The notes beneath the pieces were generated by a model, which ran no database searches, had not been told where the DNA came from, and saw only the letters and a list, made by a program, of their open reading frames with translations. This document shows, in pieces, positions 26,200 through 34,754 of a stretch of DNA of 64,000 bases. Within the stretch, counting starts at the first letter, position 1; each line of letters starts with the position of its first letter. The stretch is taken from positions 62,001-126,000 of the forward strand of contig NZ_JAAGLT010000013.1 in NCBI RefSeq assembly GCF_010548275.1. Direction: 5' to 3'. This DNA is from Streptomyces sp. SID12488. Its GTDB lineage: Bacteria; Actinomycetota; Actinomycetes; Streptomycetales; Streptomycetaceae. Position numbers and translations under genes: made by a program.

Positions 26200-28395
26200 A
26201 TGTATCCGCCGACCCCGCCCTCGGCCGCCGACGGCCACGACCGTCGTGCCGCAGGCACACCCACGCCGCACTCGCCGGGAGGTGGCGGTGGAGTACCCGG
26301 CAGCGCAGGGGACCCCCGAGGCTCGGAGCCTCGTTTCCCGGGCACCGGGCGCCCTTCCGCATCCCCGGCAAGGGGCACGCCGCCATCGTTCGCGACGTCT
26401 CCCTCTCCTCGGCCGCCGCTCGGCCCGCCTCCCACCGCCCGCCGTCCCGCTCAGCTGCCCCCGACCCACACCACCCTGATCTGCGTCGCCCTCCCAGGGC
26501 TCGCGATCTCCACGGACCAGGGGCAGCTCACCGGCCGAGGACTGGAGGGCTTCTACCGCGGGGGCAGGCGCGTGCTCGCCCGGTGCCAGGTCCGCGTGGC
26601 CGGCCGTGAACCCCTCGCGGTGCAGGCCCGGATGACAGCCGCCGACCGCGCCCGCTTCGTGGGGACACTGCGTGTCTCCCCCGACGGAGGGCCGGACCCG
26701 GACGTGGTCGTCGAGCGCATCCGCCACGCGGACGGCACGGAGCGGATCACTCTGCACAGCTCGGCGTCGCGCCCGCTCCGCCTGCCGGTCGAGGTGTCAC
26801 TCGGTACCGACCTGGCGGACCTGGGCACGATCGCCTCCGGCACCGCGGGCCCCGAACTGCCCGCCAGCGTCCATGCCTCAGGTCTGCGCTGGTCCTGCGC
26901 CACCGGCAGCGCCGCCGTCACCGCGGACCCGCCACCCGCCGACGCGCTGGCCTCCGCCGGCCTGCTGCGCTGGGAGCTGGAACTGCCCCCGGGCGGTTCC
27001 ATGACCCTGGAGCTGCGTATACGGCAGGACGGCACGGGACCGGTCCGAGCCGTGGGCCACGTGGCGACGAGCCCCCTCGCCGCGGCACGGGCCGCCGGTG
27101 ACGATCCACGCGTCGAGGCACTCCTGCGGACCAGCATCGAAGACCTCCAGGCGCTGCTCCTGCGCGACTCGGCGCATCCCTCCGACACCCACCTGGCGGC
27201 AGGCGCGCCGTGGCGCTGCGGAATGGCCCCGGCCGAGGCTCTCGCCGCCGCCCGAATGACGCTTCCCCTCGGCACCGGGCTCGCGGCGGGCACGCTGCGA
27301 ACCCTCGCCCGCACCCAGCTCCCGGGGCCGGGCCCGAGATCCGGCATGCTCCCCGGCCCGCTCCGGGACGCGGGCCCCCACCTGCCGCCGGGCTGTACGG
27401 GCACGGAGGCCACCCTGCTCTTCCCCGTGCTCCTCGCCGAGGCCCGCCGCTGGGGACTCCCGGAACAGGTGACCGAGGAACTGCTCCCGACCGCCGAGCG
27501 CTGTCTGACCTGGCTGCGCGCGACCGTGGGCGACGGAACATACCTGCCCGATCCGCAGCCGGGCGGCCCGCTGCGCTGCGAGACGCAGGCCCACGCGCAC
27601 CGCGCCGCCCTCCTAGGCGCCGATCTCCTCGACGCGTACGGCCGGCCGGGCGGTGCCGGGCTGCGGCAGTGGGCTCAGAAGCTGCGTACCGCGTTCAGGG
27701 ACGACTTCTGGGTCGAGGACCGGGGCGGCGGCAGACCGGCGTCCGCCCGTACGCCGGACGGACGCACCGTGCCGCACTTCGGCGCGATCGCCGCCCATCT
27801 CCTCGACACAGGCCTGCTGGGCGCGGGCGAGCCGGCCCCCGGCCTGCTCGACAAGGTGCAGACCGGACAGGTCGCCCGGCTGTTCGGCAGTCCGGCCATG
27901 GACTCCGGCTGGGGATTGCGCGGTCTGGGTGTCAAGGAGGCGGGATACAACCCGTTCGGCCACCGGAGCGGTGCCGTGCGGGTCCAGGAGACCGCCGTGG
28001 CCGTAGCGGGACTGGCCACCGCCGGGTACGAGAAGGAGGCGAGTTCGCTGCTGCGCGGCCTCCTGGCGGCGGCCGAGGCCTTCGAGTACCGGCTGCCCGA
28101 GATGTACGCGGGGGAACAGCGCGCGGAAGGAGGAGCCCCGCTGCCCCACCCGGCGGCCTGTCGGCCGTCGGCCACCGCTGCCGCCTCCGGGGTGCTCCTC
28201 CTCGCGACCCTGGCCGGTATCCGCCCGGACGCCCCGGCGGGGAGGGTCATGCTCCGTCCGGTACGCAGCGTGCCGCTGGGCGAGATCGGCCTGACGGGGC
28301 TGCGGATCGCGGGCGCTCCCTTTTCCGTACGGGTCGGCCGTCTCGGCGTGGCCATGGTCGAGGAGGCTGCCACGGGACTGCAATTGGGGGCGTGA
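26200..28395 (+). CDS. Glycogen debranching enzyme N-terminal domain-containing glycosidase-like protein
   Basis: About 731 residues. After a Pro-rich leader of 85 residues, the N-terminal bis-type debranching domain begins (LICVALPGLAISTDQGQLTGRGLEGFYRGGRRVLARCQVRV, about 88-130) with a beta-rich region to about 300. An (alpha/alpha)6 barrel-like half follows (SIEDLQALLLRD, APWRCGMAPAEALAAARM, GTEATLLFPVLLAEA, GWGLRGLGVKEAGYNPFGHRSGAVRVQETA). Relatives are amylo-alpha-1,6-glucosidase-like, but the acidic catalytic pair cannot be assigned with certainty. ATG 26200 follows GAAGAAG; the true start could be further in because the leader is poorly conserved. It may act on storage polysaccharide or trehalose-type sugars. 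Confidence 0.7.
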   Translation: MYPPTPPSAADGHDRRAAGTPTPHSPGGGGGVPGSAGDPRGSEPRFPGTGRPSASPARGTPPSFATSPSPRPPLGPPPTARRPAQLPPTHTTLICVALPGLAISTDQGQLTGRGLEGFYRGGRRVLARCQVRVAGREPLAVQARMTAADRARFVGTLRVSPDGGPDPDVVVERIRHADGTERITLHSSASRPLRLPVEVSLGTDLADLGTIASGTAGPELPASVHASGLRWSCATGSAAVTADPPPADALASAGLLRWELELPPGGSMTLELRIRQDGTGPVRAVGHVATSPLAAARAAGDDPRVEALLRTSIEDLQALLLRDSAHPSDTHLAAGAPWRCGMAPAEALAAARMTLPLGTGLAAGTLRTLARTQLPGPGPRSGMLPGPLRDAGPHLPPGCTGTEATLLFPVLLAEARRWGLPEQVTEELLPTAERCLTWLRATVGDGTYLPDPQPGGPLRCETQAHAHRAALLGADLLDAYGRPGGAGLRQWAQKLRTAFRDDFWVEDRGGGRPASARTPDGRTVPHFGAIAAHLLDTGLLGAGEPAPGLLDKVQTGQVARLFGSPAMDSGWGLRGLGVKEAGYNPFGHRSGAVRVQETAVAVAGLATAGYEKEASSLLRGLLAAAEAFEYRLPEMYAGEQRAEGGAPLPHPAACRPSATAAASGVLLLATLAGIRPDAPAGRVMLRPVRSVPLGEIGLTGLRIAGAPFSVRVGRLGVAMVEEAATGLQLGA

Positions 28396-28497
28396 CCTCG
28401 TACGACAGGTCTCAGGAGGCCACCGGAAGCGGTCCGTGGGACCGGTGCCCGACCGGCGTGGACCAGTCATGCGTGCGGCCGGAGAAGGGAGTGTTTA

Positions 28498-28512
28498 TCG
28501 TCAGGCAGACGA
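28498..28512 (+). promoter_or_regulatory. Dyad in the Nudix gene promoter
   Basis: TCGTC and GACGA flank a 5-base spacer just upstream of a -10-like TATGAT (28514-28519). It could be an autoregulatory operator for the NrtR-like protein. Confidence 0.45.
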
Positions 28513-28513
28513 C

Positions 28514-28519
28514 TATGAT
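28514..28519 (+). promoter_or_regulatory. -10 element of a probable leaderless transcript
   Basis: TATGAT lies 6 bases before ATG 28526, so transcription would begin at or next to the start codon. No ribosome binding site is present. Confidence 0.55.
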
Positions 28520-28525
28520 CGCGGC

Positions 28526-29284
28526 ATGCCCTACGACCCGTCAGCCTTCCCGCCCTTCGCCGTCACCGTGGACCTGGTCGTGCTGACCGTGCGTCGTCAC
28601 GCCCTGTGCGCGTTGGCGGTACGCAGGGGTGAGTCGCCCTTTCAGGGACGCTGGGCACTCCCAGGCGGCTTCGTACGGGCCGACGAGGATCTCTCGCAGG
28701 CAGCGGCGCGTGAACTGGCCGAGGAGACCGGCCTGCGCGCCCACGACCCGGACGCCCCGGCTCAGGACAACGGCGCGCACCTGGAACAGCTCGCGACATA
28801 CGGTGACCCCAAGCGCGATCCCAGGATGCGGGTGGTCAGCGTCGCTCATCTCGCGCTCGCCCCCGACCTGCCCGCTCCCCGGGCGGGCGGTGACGCCAAC
28901 AGTGCCCGCTGGGCGCCCGTCGAGGAACTGCTGCAGCAGGGCGGCTACGGCCGAGACGGCGAACAAGCGGCACCACTCGCCTTCGACCACGCCCAGATCC
29001 TGTCGGACGGAGTGGAGCGCGCCCGCTCCAAGATCGAGTACTCGTCGCTGGCCACTGCGTTCTGCCCGACCGAGTTCACCGTCGGCGAGTTGCGCCGTGT
29101 GTACGAGGCGGTGTGGGGCGTCGCCCTCGACCCGCGCAACTTCCACCGCAAGGTCACGGGCACCCCGGGCTTCCTGGTCCCCACCGGAGGCACGACCACC
29201 CGGCAGGGCGGTCGTCCGGCCCAGCTCTTCCGAGCCGGCGGCGCCACCCTGCTCAACCCTCCGATGCTGCGCCCCGAGGTCTGA
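28526..29284 (+). CDS. Nudix domain protein with winged-helix C-terminus, NrtR-like
   Basis: Protein of 252 residues. The Nudix box is complete: GGFVRADEDLSQAAARELAEETGL fits GX5EX7REUXEEXGU. The C-terminal third (KIEYSSLATAFCPTEFTVGELRRVYEAVWG to NFHRKVTGTPGFL) is the winged-helix DNA-binding domain of NrtR-type regulators, which sense ADP-ribose derivatives and control NAD metabolism. Because the Nudix box is intact, it may be a hydrolase, a sensor or both. The start is set by the leaderless promoter; a longer reading to 28436 would cross the promoter dyad. No NAD biosynthesis gene is adjacent, so its targets are elsewhere or it regulates itself and the ABC gene behind it. Confidence 0.85.
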   Translation: MPYDPSAFPPFAVTVDLVVLTVRRHALCALAVRRGESPFQGRWALPGGFVRADEDLSQAAARELAEETGLRAHDPDAPAQDNGAHLEQLATYGDPKRDPRMRVVSVAHLALAPDLPAPRAGGDANSARWAPVEELLQQGGYGRDGEQAAPLAFDHAQILSDGVERARSKIEYSSLATAFCPTEFTVGELRRVYEAVWGVALDPRNFHRKVTGTPGFLVPTGGTTTRQGGRPAQLFRAGGATLLNPPMLRPEV

Positions 29285-29354
29285 CACCGAACCAGGTGGG
29301 GCGACGCCTGCCGTCAGTGGGCCCGCCGTACCCGGTAAAACGGACATAACGCGC

Positions 29355-29360
29355 TAACTT
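29355..29360 (+). promoter_or_regulatory. -10-like element before the ABC gene
   Basis: TAACTT, 7 bases before GTG 29368, with no ribosome binding site between them. It supports a leaderless message and this start. Confidence 0.4.
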
Positions 29361-29367
29361 GCTACGG

Positions 29368-31470
29368 GTGATCCAGGCCTTCGGACTGACCAGCAACCCC
29401 CGCAAGGAGCTCCCGCCCGCCGTCGACGACGTGTCCTTCGAGGCACGCGCGGGCTGCGTCACCACGCTCCTCGGTGCCCCGGGCGCCGGCAAGACAACGG
29501 TGCTCAGGCTCATGCTCGAACTCCAACAGGGCCGTGGTACCACCTACTTCAGAGGCCGCCCACTGCACCGCATCACCCATCCGTCACATGAGGTCGGCGT
29601 GCTCCTGGGTGATGTGCCGGGGCACCCCGCGCGCACCGTCCGGGGCCAACTCCGCATGCTGTGCGCGGCGGCAGGCGTCCCGGTCCGCCGCGCCGACGAA
29701 GTCCTCGAGGTCGTCGGCCTCGTCAGCCTGCGCGACGAACGCCTGGGCACCCTGTCGCGCGGCATGGACCGTCGTCTGGGCCTGGCCTGCGCCCTGCTGA
29801 CCGACCCGCACACCCTCGTGCTCGACGCGCTCACCGACGGTCTGTCCGTCCGCGAACGCCATTGGCTGCACGGCATGCTGCGCGCCCACGCGAACCAGGG
29901 CGGCACCGTCCTGTGCACCACCACGGACCCCAAAGAGGCGGCCCGCATTGCCGACCGGATCATCACCCTGGAACAGGGACGACTCGTCGCCGACCAGGAA
30001 GCCGCGGACTTCTCCCGCACCAGACTGCGCCCCCGCGTCGCCGTGCGCAGCCCGCACGCCACCCGTCTCGCGGCCCTGCTGACCAAAGAGGCCCGGACGG
30101 CGCAGCGCTCCGTGGAGGTCGTGCCGGAGGCCGGTAATCGGCTCTCGGTGTACGGCAGTACCTGTGCGGACATCGGCGAGACCGCGTTCCGGCACGGCAT
30201 CCTCGTGCACCAACTCGCCGACGAGGTCGGTGACATGGGTCCCGGAGCCGACTCGACCCGCCAGGGCGAGCCGACGGTGCGAGATGAAGGCTGTACGACT
30301 GACGGGACAGAAGCCTGTACGACTGACGGGTCAACTGGGCTCGGTGAGTTCAGAGAAACCGGTATGACCGGAGAGGTCGACGGCGCAGCGGGACAGAAGA
30401 CTGCCGGGGCCACACCTGAGGACACCGACCTGCCTCAGGGTTCTGCCACCCCTCCGGGTCTTTCCGCGTCGCACGGCTCCGCGGGGCAAGGCCCTCGCAC
30501 AGCCACTGCGGAGTCAACCGGGGTCACCTCGGCAACCCGTCTCGCCGAGCCGGACGTACCCACCAGCCGCTTGCCGACAGCCACCCGTGCCTCAGCTGCG
30601 TCCGCGCCCGCACGCCCCCAGGACACCCGCCCGCGCCCCTTCGACGCCCTCACCTCCGACAGCCTGCCGCCGCTCCCGCCCCCCATCCTTGTCCGCCCCG
30701 CTCCGAGTCCGCTGCGTCCCCTCCGTTACGAGCTGCGCCGGGCCGGCGGTGTCGGCACCGGGTTTCTGACCGGGGCCGCCGTGCTCGTCTCGTCCGCTCT
30801 AGTCGCCGTACTCCTGGCCCGCGTCGGCCACACTCCGCAGCACCGCCTGCTGGCCGCCTGGCCGCAGGAGCTGCCGCTGCCGCCCGCGGCACTCGGCGCC
30901 GGGCTGCTGGGCGCCATCGCCTTCGGCGACGAGTTCCGCCACCCCGCGCTGGCGGTCGACCGAGGCACCGTGCCCCGCCGACTGGGGCTGCTCCTCGCCA
31001 AACTCCTCGTCGCCGCGGCCACCGGGCTGATGCTGGCCTTCCTCACCGTGGGCTGCGACGCCGAAGTGCTCTACCTCGTCTACGGACGGGAGCTGGCGCG
31101 AGTTCCCGCGGACTGGCTCGCGCTGACGACGAGTTGGATCGGTCTGGTGATCGGCTGCGCCTGGGCCGGGGTCCTTGCCGCGGGCATCTTCCGGTCCACC
31201 ACCGCCGGGCTCGCGGCGGTGGTCGCCGTACCGGTCCTCGTGGTGCCACTCGTACAGAAGGTCCTGGAGGGCTCATCCGTGCGGAGCGCGGCCGGTTTCT
31301 CCCTGCGCCTGCGGGAACTGCTCCTGGTGGAGTGGCCCTTCGGGGGCGAGCGGTATCTGGCAGCCGGAGCGCGGATGATCGCCCAACCCGTCGGCGGCGC
31401 GCTGACGTTGTCGCTGGCTGGTCTGCTCTGTGCGTATCTGCTCACGACCCTGCGAAGCAGGGTCCGGTGA
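29368..31470 (+). CDS. ABC transporter ATPase fused to a membrane domain, atypical nucleotide site
   Basis: Half-transporter-like fusion of about 700 residues. Residues 1-215 form an ABC ATPase: Walker A GAPGAGKTT is normal, but the signature reads LSRGMDRRLG instead of LSGGQ, and Walker B reads LVLDALTDGL, with Ala where the catalytic Glu normally stands. A Thr/Ala/Pro-rich linker (about 300-450) contains a duplicated CTTDG motif. The C-terminal 250 residues have about six hydrophobic helices, as in ABC-2 permeases (GTGFLTGAAVLVSSALVAVLLA, IGLVIGCAWAGVLAAGIF, GGALTLSLAGLLCAYLL). It follows the Nudix gene by 83 bases and precedes whiH. It may hydrolyse ATP poorly; the substrate is unknown. 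Confidence 0.85.
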   Translation: MIQAFGLTSNPRKELPPAVDDVSFEARAGCVTTLLGAPGAGKTTVLRLMLELQQGRGTTYFRGRPLHRITHPSHEVGVLLGDVPGHPARTVRGQLRMLCAAAGVPVRRADEVLEVVGLVSLRDERLGTLSRGMDRRLGLACALLTDPHTLVLDALTDGLSVRERHWLHGMLRAHANQGGTVLCTTTDPKEAARIADRIITLEQGRLVADQEAADFSRTRLRPRVAVRSPHATRLAALLTKEARTAQRSVEVVPEAGNRLSVYGSTCADIGETAFRHGILVHQLADEVGDMGPGADSTRQGEPTVRDEGCTTDGTEACTTDGSTGLGEFRETGMTGEVDGAAGQKTAGATPEDTDLPQGSATPPGLSASHGSAGQGPRTATAESTGVTSATRLAEPDVPTSRLPTATRASAASAPARPQDTRPRPFDALTSDSLPPLPPPILVRPAPSPLRPLRYELRRAGGVGTGFLTGAAVLVSSALVAVLLARVGHTPQHRLLAAWPQELPLPPAALGAGLLGAIAFGDEFRHPALAVDRGTVPRRLGLLLAKLLVAAATGLMLAFLTVGCDAEVLYLVYGRELARVPADWLALTTSWIGLVIGCAWAGVLAAGIFRSTTAGLAAVVAVPVLVVPLVQKVLEGSSVRSAAGFSLRLRELLLVEWPFGGERYLAAGARMIAQPVGGALTLSLAGLLCAYLLTTLRSRVR
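30291..30330 (+). repeat. 24-base duplication in the ABC linker
   Basis: CTGTACGACTGACGGG occurs at 30291-30306 and 30315-30330, 24 bases apart and in frame, giving two CTTDG copies in the predicted disordered linker. Confidence 0.9.
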
Positions 31471-31533
31471 CGATCGTCCGCGCCCTTCCAGGTTCTGCAC
31501 TGCGCACAACTCCCCGGGGAACGCCCGTTTCTT

Positions 31534-31541
31534 TCCGATAA
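31534..31541 (+). promoter_or_regulatory. Sigma-WhiG-like -10 element of whiH
   Basis: TCCGATAA resembles the WhiG/FliA-type -10 (GCCGATAA) and lies 92 bases before whiH. Known biology: whiH is transcribed by sigma WhiG. A convincing TAAA -35 was not found, so the assignment is tentative. Confidence 0.45.
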
Positions 31542-31557
31542 GGCGTCAATTGCGACG

Positions 31558-31573
31558 GGGTGAGCGATCACCC
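31558..31573. promoter_or_regulatory. Dyad in the whiH leader
   Basis: GGGTGA-GCGA-TCACCC, 60 bases before the whiH start and just after the putative promoter: a possible WhiH autoregulatory operator. Confidence 0.45.
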
Positions 31574-31633
31574 TTTCGTGTGCTTTTCACCAAAGACCTC
31601 AAGGGAGTTGAAGACGGCGCCGACAAAGGATCC

Positions 31634-32521
31634 GTGAGTACCCTTGCGCAGTCCATGATGACCGCCGCCCGCTCCGCAGACTCCGGTCTCGTCGGCCCGG
31701 GCGGGTTTGACCGCTACCCCTACGCCGAGGCTCCCGGTGCCGACCGGGTGGGAGTCCCATCCTGGGACGCAACGGACCCGGAGCTGGGCCGTGTAGGCCG
31801 CCGCACCGCGGGCAGCCGCGGTCGCGGGCTGCACGGTCAACTCGTCCAGCAGCTGGGCCAGATGATCGTCTCCGGTGACCTGGGCGCGGACCGTCCCCTT
31901 GTGCCGGAGGAGATCGGCCAGCGTTTCGAAGTGTCCCGCACCGTGGTCCGTGAGTCGCTCCGGGTGCTGGAGGCCAAGGGCCTGGTGAGCGCCCGGCCGA
32001 ACGTGGGCACGCGCGTGCGTCCCGTCAGCGACTGGAACCTCCTCGACCCCGACATCATCGAGTGGCGCGCCTTTGGGCCGCAGCGCGACAACCAGCGCCG
32101 CGAGCTCAGCGAGCTGCGCTGGACGATCGAGCCGCTCGCCGCTCGTCTCGCCGCCGGGCACGGGCGCGAGGAGGTCCAGCAGCGGCTCGTCGACATGGTC
32201 GAGATCATGGGCCACGCCATGAGCCAGGGCGACGCGCTGACGTTCGCGCGCGCCGACGCCGAGTACCACTCGCTGCTCGTCCAGCTCGCCGGCAACCGCA
32301 TGCTGGAGCACCTCTCCGGGATCGTGTCCGCCGCCCTCCAGGTGTCCGGCGGTCCGATCACCGGCTGTGACCGGCCCACCGAGGCGTCCTTGGCGCACCA
32401 TGCCCGGATCGTGGAGGCTCTCGGGGTCGGCGACGGCGCGGGAGCGGAAACGGCCATGCGGCAGCTGCTCATGGTGCACCCCGAGGTGGAGCGCGTGGTC
32501 CCGGCCCCGCGCGAGCACTGA
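31634..32521 (+). CDS. whiH: WhiH, sporulation GntR-family regulator
   Basis: Transcription factor needed for normal septation of aerial hyphae; 295 residues. About 65 N-terminal residues precede the GntR winged helix (GLHGQLVQQLGQMIVSGDLG, VPEEIGQRFEVSRTVVRESLRVLEAKGLV, about 65-130). A FadR-type C-terminal ligand domain follows (ELRWTIEPLAARLAAGHG to HHARIVEALGVGDGAGAETAMRQLL). It ends PEVERVVPAPREH, as in the known protein. GTG 31634 has AAAGGA upstream and matches the known N-terminus STLAQSMMTAARSADSGL. It sits directly before hrdB, the conserved arrangement. Confidence 0.95.
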   Translation: MSTLAQSMMTAARSADSGLVGPGGFDRYPYAEAPGADRVGVPSWDATDPELGRVGRRTAGSRGRGLHGQLVQQLGQMIVSGDLGADRPLVPEEIGQRFEVSRTVVRESLRVLEAKGLVSARPNVGTRVRPVSDWNLLDPDIIEWRAFGPQRDNQRRELSELRWTIEPLAARLAAGHGREEVQQRLVDMVEIMGHAMSQGDALTFARADAEYHSLLVQLAGNRMLEHLSGIVSAALQVSGGPITGCDRPTEASLAHHARIVEALGVGDGAGAETAMRQLLMVHPEVERVVPAPREH

Positions 32522-32522
32522 C

Positions 32523-32544
32523 CGCGCGCCGAGAGCGGCGCGCG
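32523..32544 (+). terminator. whiH terminator
   Basis: CGCGCGCCG and its complement around AGAG form a 9-base-pair stem that begins right after the whiH stop codon. Confidence 0.85.
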
Positions 32545-32594
32545 CGGAGGGCACCTCGCCCTCCGGGGGCATCGTTCGGCTCGCGAACCGTCAC

Positions 32595-32629
32595 CGCCGG
32601 GCCCCGTCGGATCCCGAGAGGGCCCGGCG
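32595..32629 (+). terminator. Second hairpin between whiH and hrdB
   Basis: Perfect 10-base arms CGCCGGGCCC and GGGCCCGGCG with a 15-base loop. It probably backs up whiH termination and isolates hrdB. Confidence 0.7.
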
Positions 32630-32844
32630 GGGTCCGGCGGTGAAACGGGGCGACCTCGTGCTGGGTGGTGCGAGGAAGAAGAGGCGGCGGACCGTCCAGA
32701 AGCGCTCATCGAGGCTGTGAATACCGCTGCCGATGGGGCCGCAGATCGGTCGGGGTGGCCTGGCCGTGGGCCCTGCTGACCACCTATAGTCACATTTGAT
32801 CGCTTCTGAGAGCTACGGGGTGTGACTCGGGCCACGCAGATTGG

Positions 32845-32873
32845 GCGTAACGCTTGTGGAAGCAGCGCGATGA
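32845..32873 (+). promoter_or_regulatory. Candidate ECF-type hrdB promoter
   Basis: GCGTAAC (32845-32851) and CGATGA (32868-32873) are 16 bases apart, 165 bases upstream of hrdB. Known biology: hrdB is driven by the ECF factor ShbA in Streptomyces. The match to its consensus is from memory and needs confirmation. The leader would be about 155 bases long. Confidence 0.45.
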
Positions 32874-33037
32874 CCTAAGAGGTGACAGCTGCGGAGGGAA
32901 TACAGACGCCGTTCAAGGCGCTGTGTATCTTCCCGGCCCCCGCCCGCGCCGTCGGCCCATCCCCAGTCGGCGGTCGTCGGCTCCTGTCCGTAGTGGACGG
33001 GGCCGGAAGCCGTTTTCCAACGTTCGAGAGGTTGTTC

Positions 33038-34573
33038 GTGTCGGCCAGCACATCCCGTACGCTCCCGTCGGAGATCGCCGAGTCCGTCTCTGTCATGGCG
33101 CTCATCGAGCGGGGAAAGGCTGAGGGGCAGATCGCCGGCGACGACGTGCGTCGGGCCTTCGAAGCTGACCAGATTCCGGCCACTCAGTGGAAGAACGTAC
33201 TGCGCAGCCTCAACCAGATCCTCGAGGAAGAGGGTGTGACGCTGATGGTCAGTGCCGCGGAGCCCAAGCGCACCCGAAAGAGCGTCGCAGCGAAGAGTCC
33301 GGCCAAGCGCACCGCCACCAAGACGGTCGCGGCGAAGACGGTGACCACGAAGAAGGCCACCGCCACCGCCACCCCGGCGGCCCCCTCCGCCGAGCCCTCC
33401 GTCGACGACGAGGCGCCCGCGAAGAAGGCCGCCGCCAAGAAGACGACGACCGCCAAGAAGGCTGTCGCGAAGAAGACCGTCGCCAAGAAGACGGCGGCCA
33501 AGAAGACGACCACCGGCAAGGACGACGCCGAGGCCGTCGACGACGAGGCCATCGAGGACGTCAAGGCCGGCGAAGAGGAAGAGGAAGGGGCCGAGAACAA
33601 GGGCTTCGTCCTCTCCGACGACGACGAGGACGACGCACCGGCCCAGCAGGTCGCCGTAGCCGGTGCCACCGCCGACCCGGTCAAGGACTACCTCAAGCAG
33701 ATCGGCAAGGTCCCGCTGCTCAACGCCGAGCAGGAGGTCGAACTCGCCAAGCGCATCGAGGCAGGCCTGTTCGCCGAGGACAAGCTGGCCAACGCCGACA
33801 AGCTGGCTCCGAAGCTCAAGCGCGAGCTGGAGATCATCGCCGAGGACGGTCGTCGCGCCAAGAATCACCTCCTGGAGGCCAACCTCCGTCTGGTGGTCTC
33901 CCTGGCCAAGCGTTACACCGGCCGCGGCATGCTCTTCCTGGACCTCATCCAGGAGGGCAACCTCGGTCTGATCCGCGCGGTCGAGAAGTTCGACTACACC
34001 AAGGGCTACAAGTTCTCCACGTACGCCACCTGGTGGATCCGTCAGGCGATCACCCGCGCGATGGCCGACCAGGCCCGCACCATCCGTATCCCGGTGCACA
34101 TGGTCGAGGTCATCAACAAGCTCGCGCGTGTGCAGCGCCAGATGCTCCAGGACCTGGGCCGCGAGCCCACCCCGGAGGAGCTGGCCAAGGAACTCGACAT
34201 GACCCCGGAAAAGGTCATCGAGGTCCAGAAGTACGGCCGTGAGCCGATCTCCCTCCACACCCCCCTGGGTGAGGACGGCGACAGCGAGTTCGGTGACCTC
34301 ATCGAGGACTCCGAGGCGGTCGTCCCGGCCGACGCGGTCAGCTTCACGCTCCTCCAGGAGCAGTTGCACTCCGTACTCGACACCCTCTCCGAGCGCGAGG
34401 CGGGCGTCGTCTCGATGCGCTTCGGTCTCACCGACGGGCAGCCGAAGACCCTCGACGAGATCGGCAAGGTGTACGGCGTCACCCGCGAGCGCATCCGCCA
34501 GATCGAGTCCAAGACCATGTCGAAGCTGCGCCACCCGTCGCGTTCGCAGGTGCTGCGCGACTACCTCGACTAG
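33038..34573 (+). CDS. hrdB: HrdB, principal RNA polymerase sigma factor
   Basis: Group 1 sigma-70 factor of 511 residues. GTG 33038 follows GAGAGG by about 7 bases and gives the known N-terminus SASTSRTLPSEIAESVSV. Region 1.1 is followed by a Lys/Ala/Thr-rich low-complexity stretch (about residues 75-170) and an acidic block ending VLSDDDEDDAPAQQ. Regions 1.2-2.4 run from DPVKDYLKQIGKVPLL through RLVVSLAKRYTGRGM, LFLDLIQEGNLGLIRAVEKFDY and YATWWIRQAI. Regions 3 and 4 end with the helix-turn-helix TLDEIGKVYGVTRERIRQIESK. The core is essentially invariant; the K/A region is the variable part. It is the essential housekeeping sigma factor. Confidence 0.98.
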   Translation: MSASTSRTLPSEIAESVSVMALIERGKAEGQIAGDDVRRAFEADQIPATQWKNVLRSLNQILEEEGVTLMVSAAEPKRTRKSVAAKSPAKRTATKTVAAKTVTTKKATATATPAAPSAEPSVDDEAPAKKAAAKKTTTAKKAVAKKTVAKKTAAKKTTTGKDDAEAVDDEAIEDVKAGEEEEEGAENKGFVLSDDDEDDAPAQQVAVAGATADPVKDYLKQIGKVPLLNAEQEVELAKRIEAGLFAEDKLANADKLAPKLKRELEIIAEDGRRAKNHLLEANLRLVVSLAKRYTGRGMLFLDLIQEGNLGLIRAVEKFDYTKGYKFSTYATWWIRQAITRAMADQARTIRIPVHMVEVINKLARVQRQMLQDLGREPTPEELAKELDMTPEKVIEVQKYGREPISLHTPLGEDGDSEFGDLIEDSEAVVPADAVSFTLLQEQLHSVLDTLSEREAGVVSMRFGLTDGQPKTLDEIGKVYGVTRERIRQIESKTMSKLRHPSRSQVLRDYLD

Positions 34574-34586
34574 GTCGCGGTCGTAC

Positions 34587-34632
34587 GACACGGAAGGCCC
34601 GGCGTCCCCCAGGGGAGCCGGGCCTTCGTGTC
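34587..34632 (+). terminator. hrdB terminator
   Basis: AAGGCCCGGC and GCCGGGCCTT pair perfectly, and the stem extends by GACACG/CGTGTC beyond one bulged G. It starts 14 bases after the hrdB stop. Confidence 0.9.
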
Positions 34633-34754
34633 GAGCGGGCGCGGATCGTCGCACCGGCGTGCGGGGAGCGCGGCCCGGCGCGTGCGGAGCGGGGTGCTCC
34701 AGTCCGCGGCGTCCCTCTTTCGTGGCCCGAGCGTGCGGGGTGGGGCCCGTTGGA

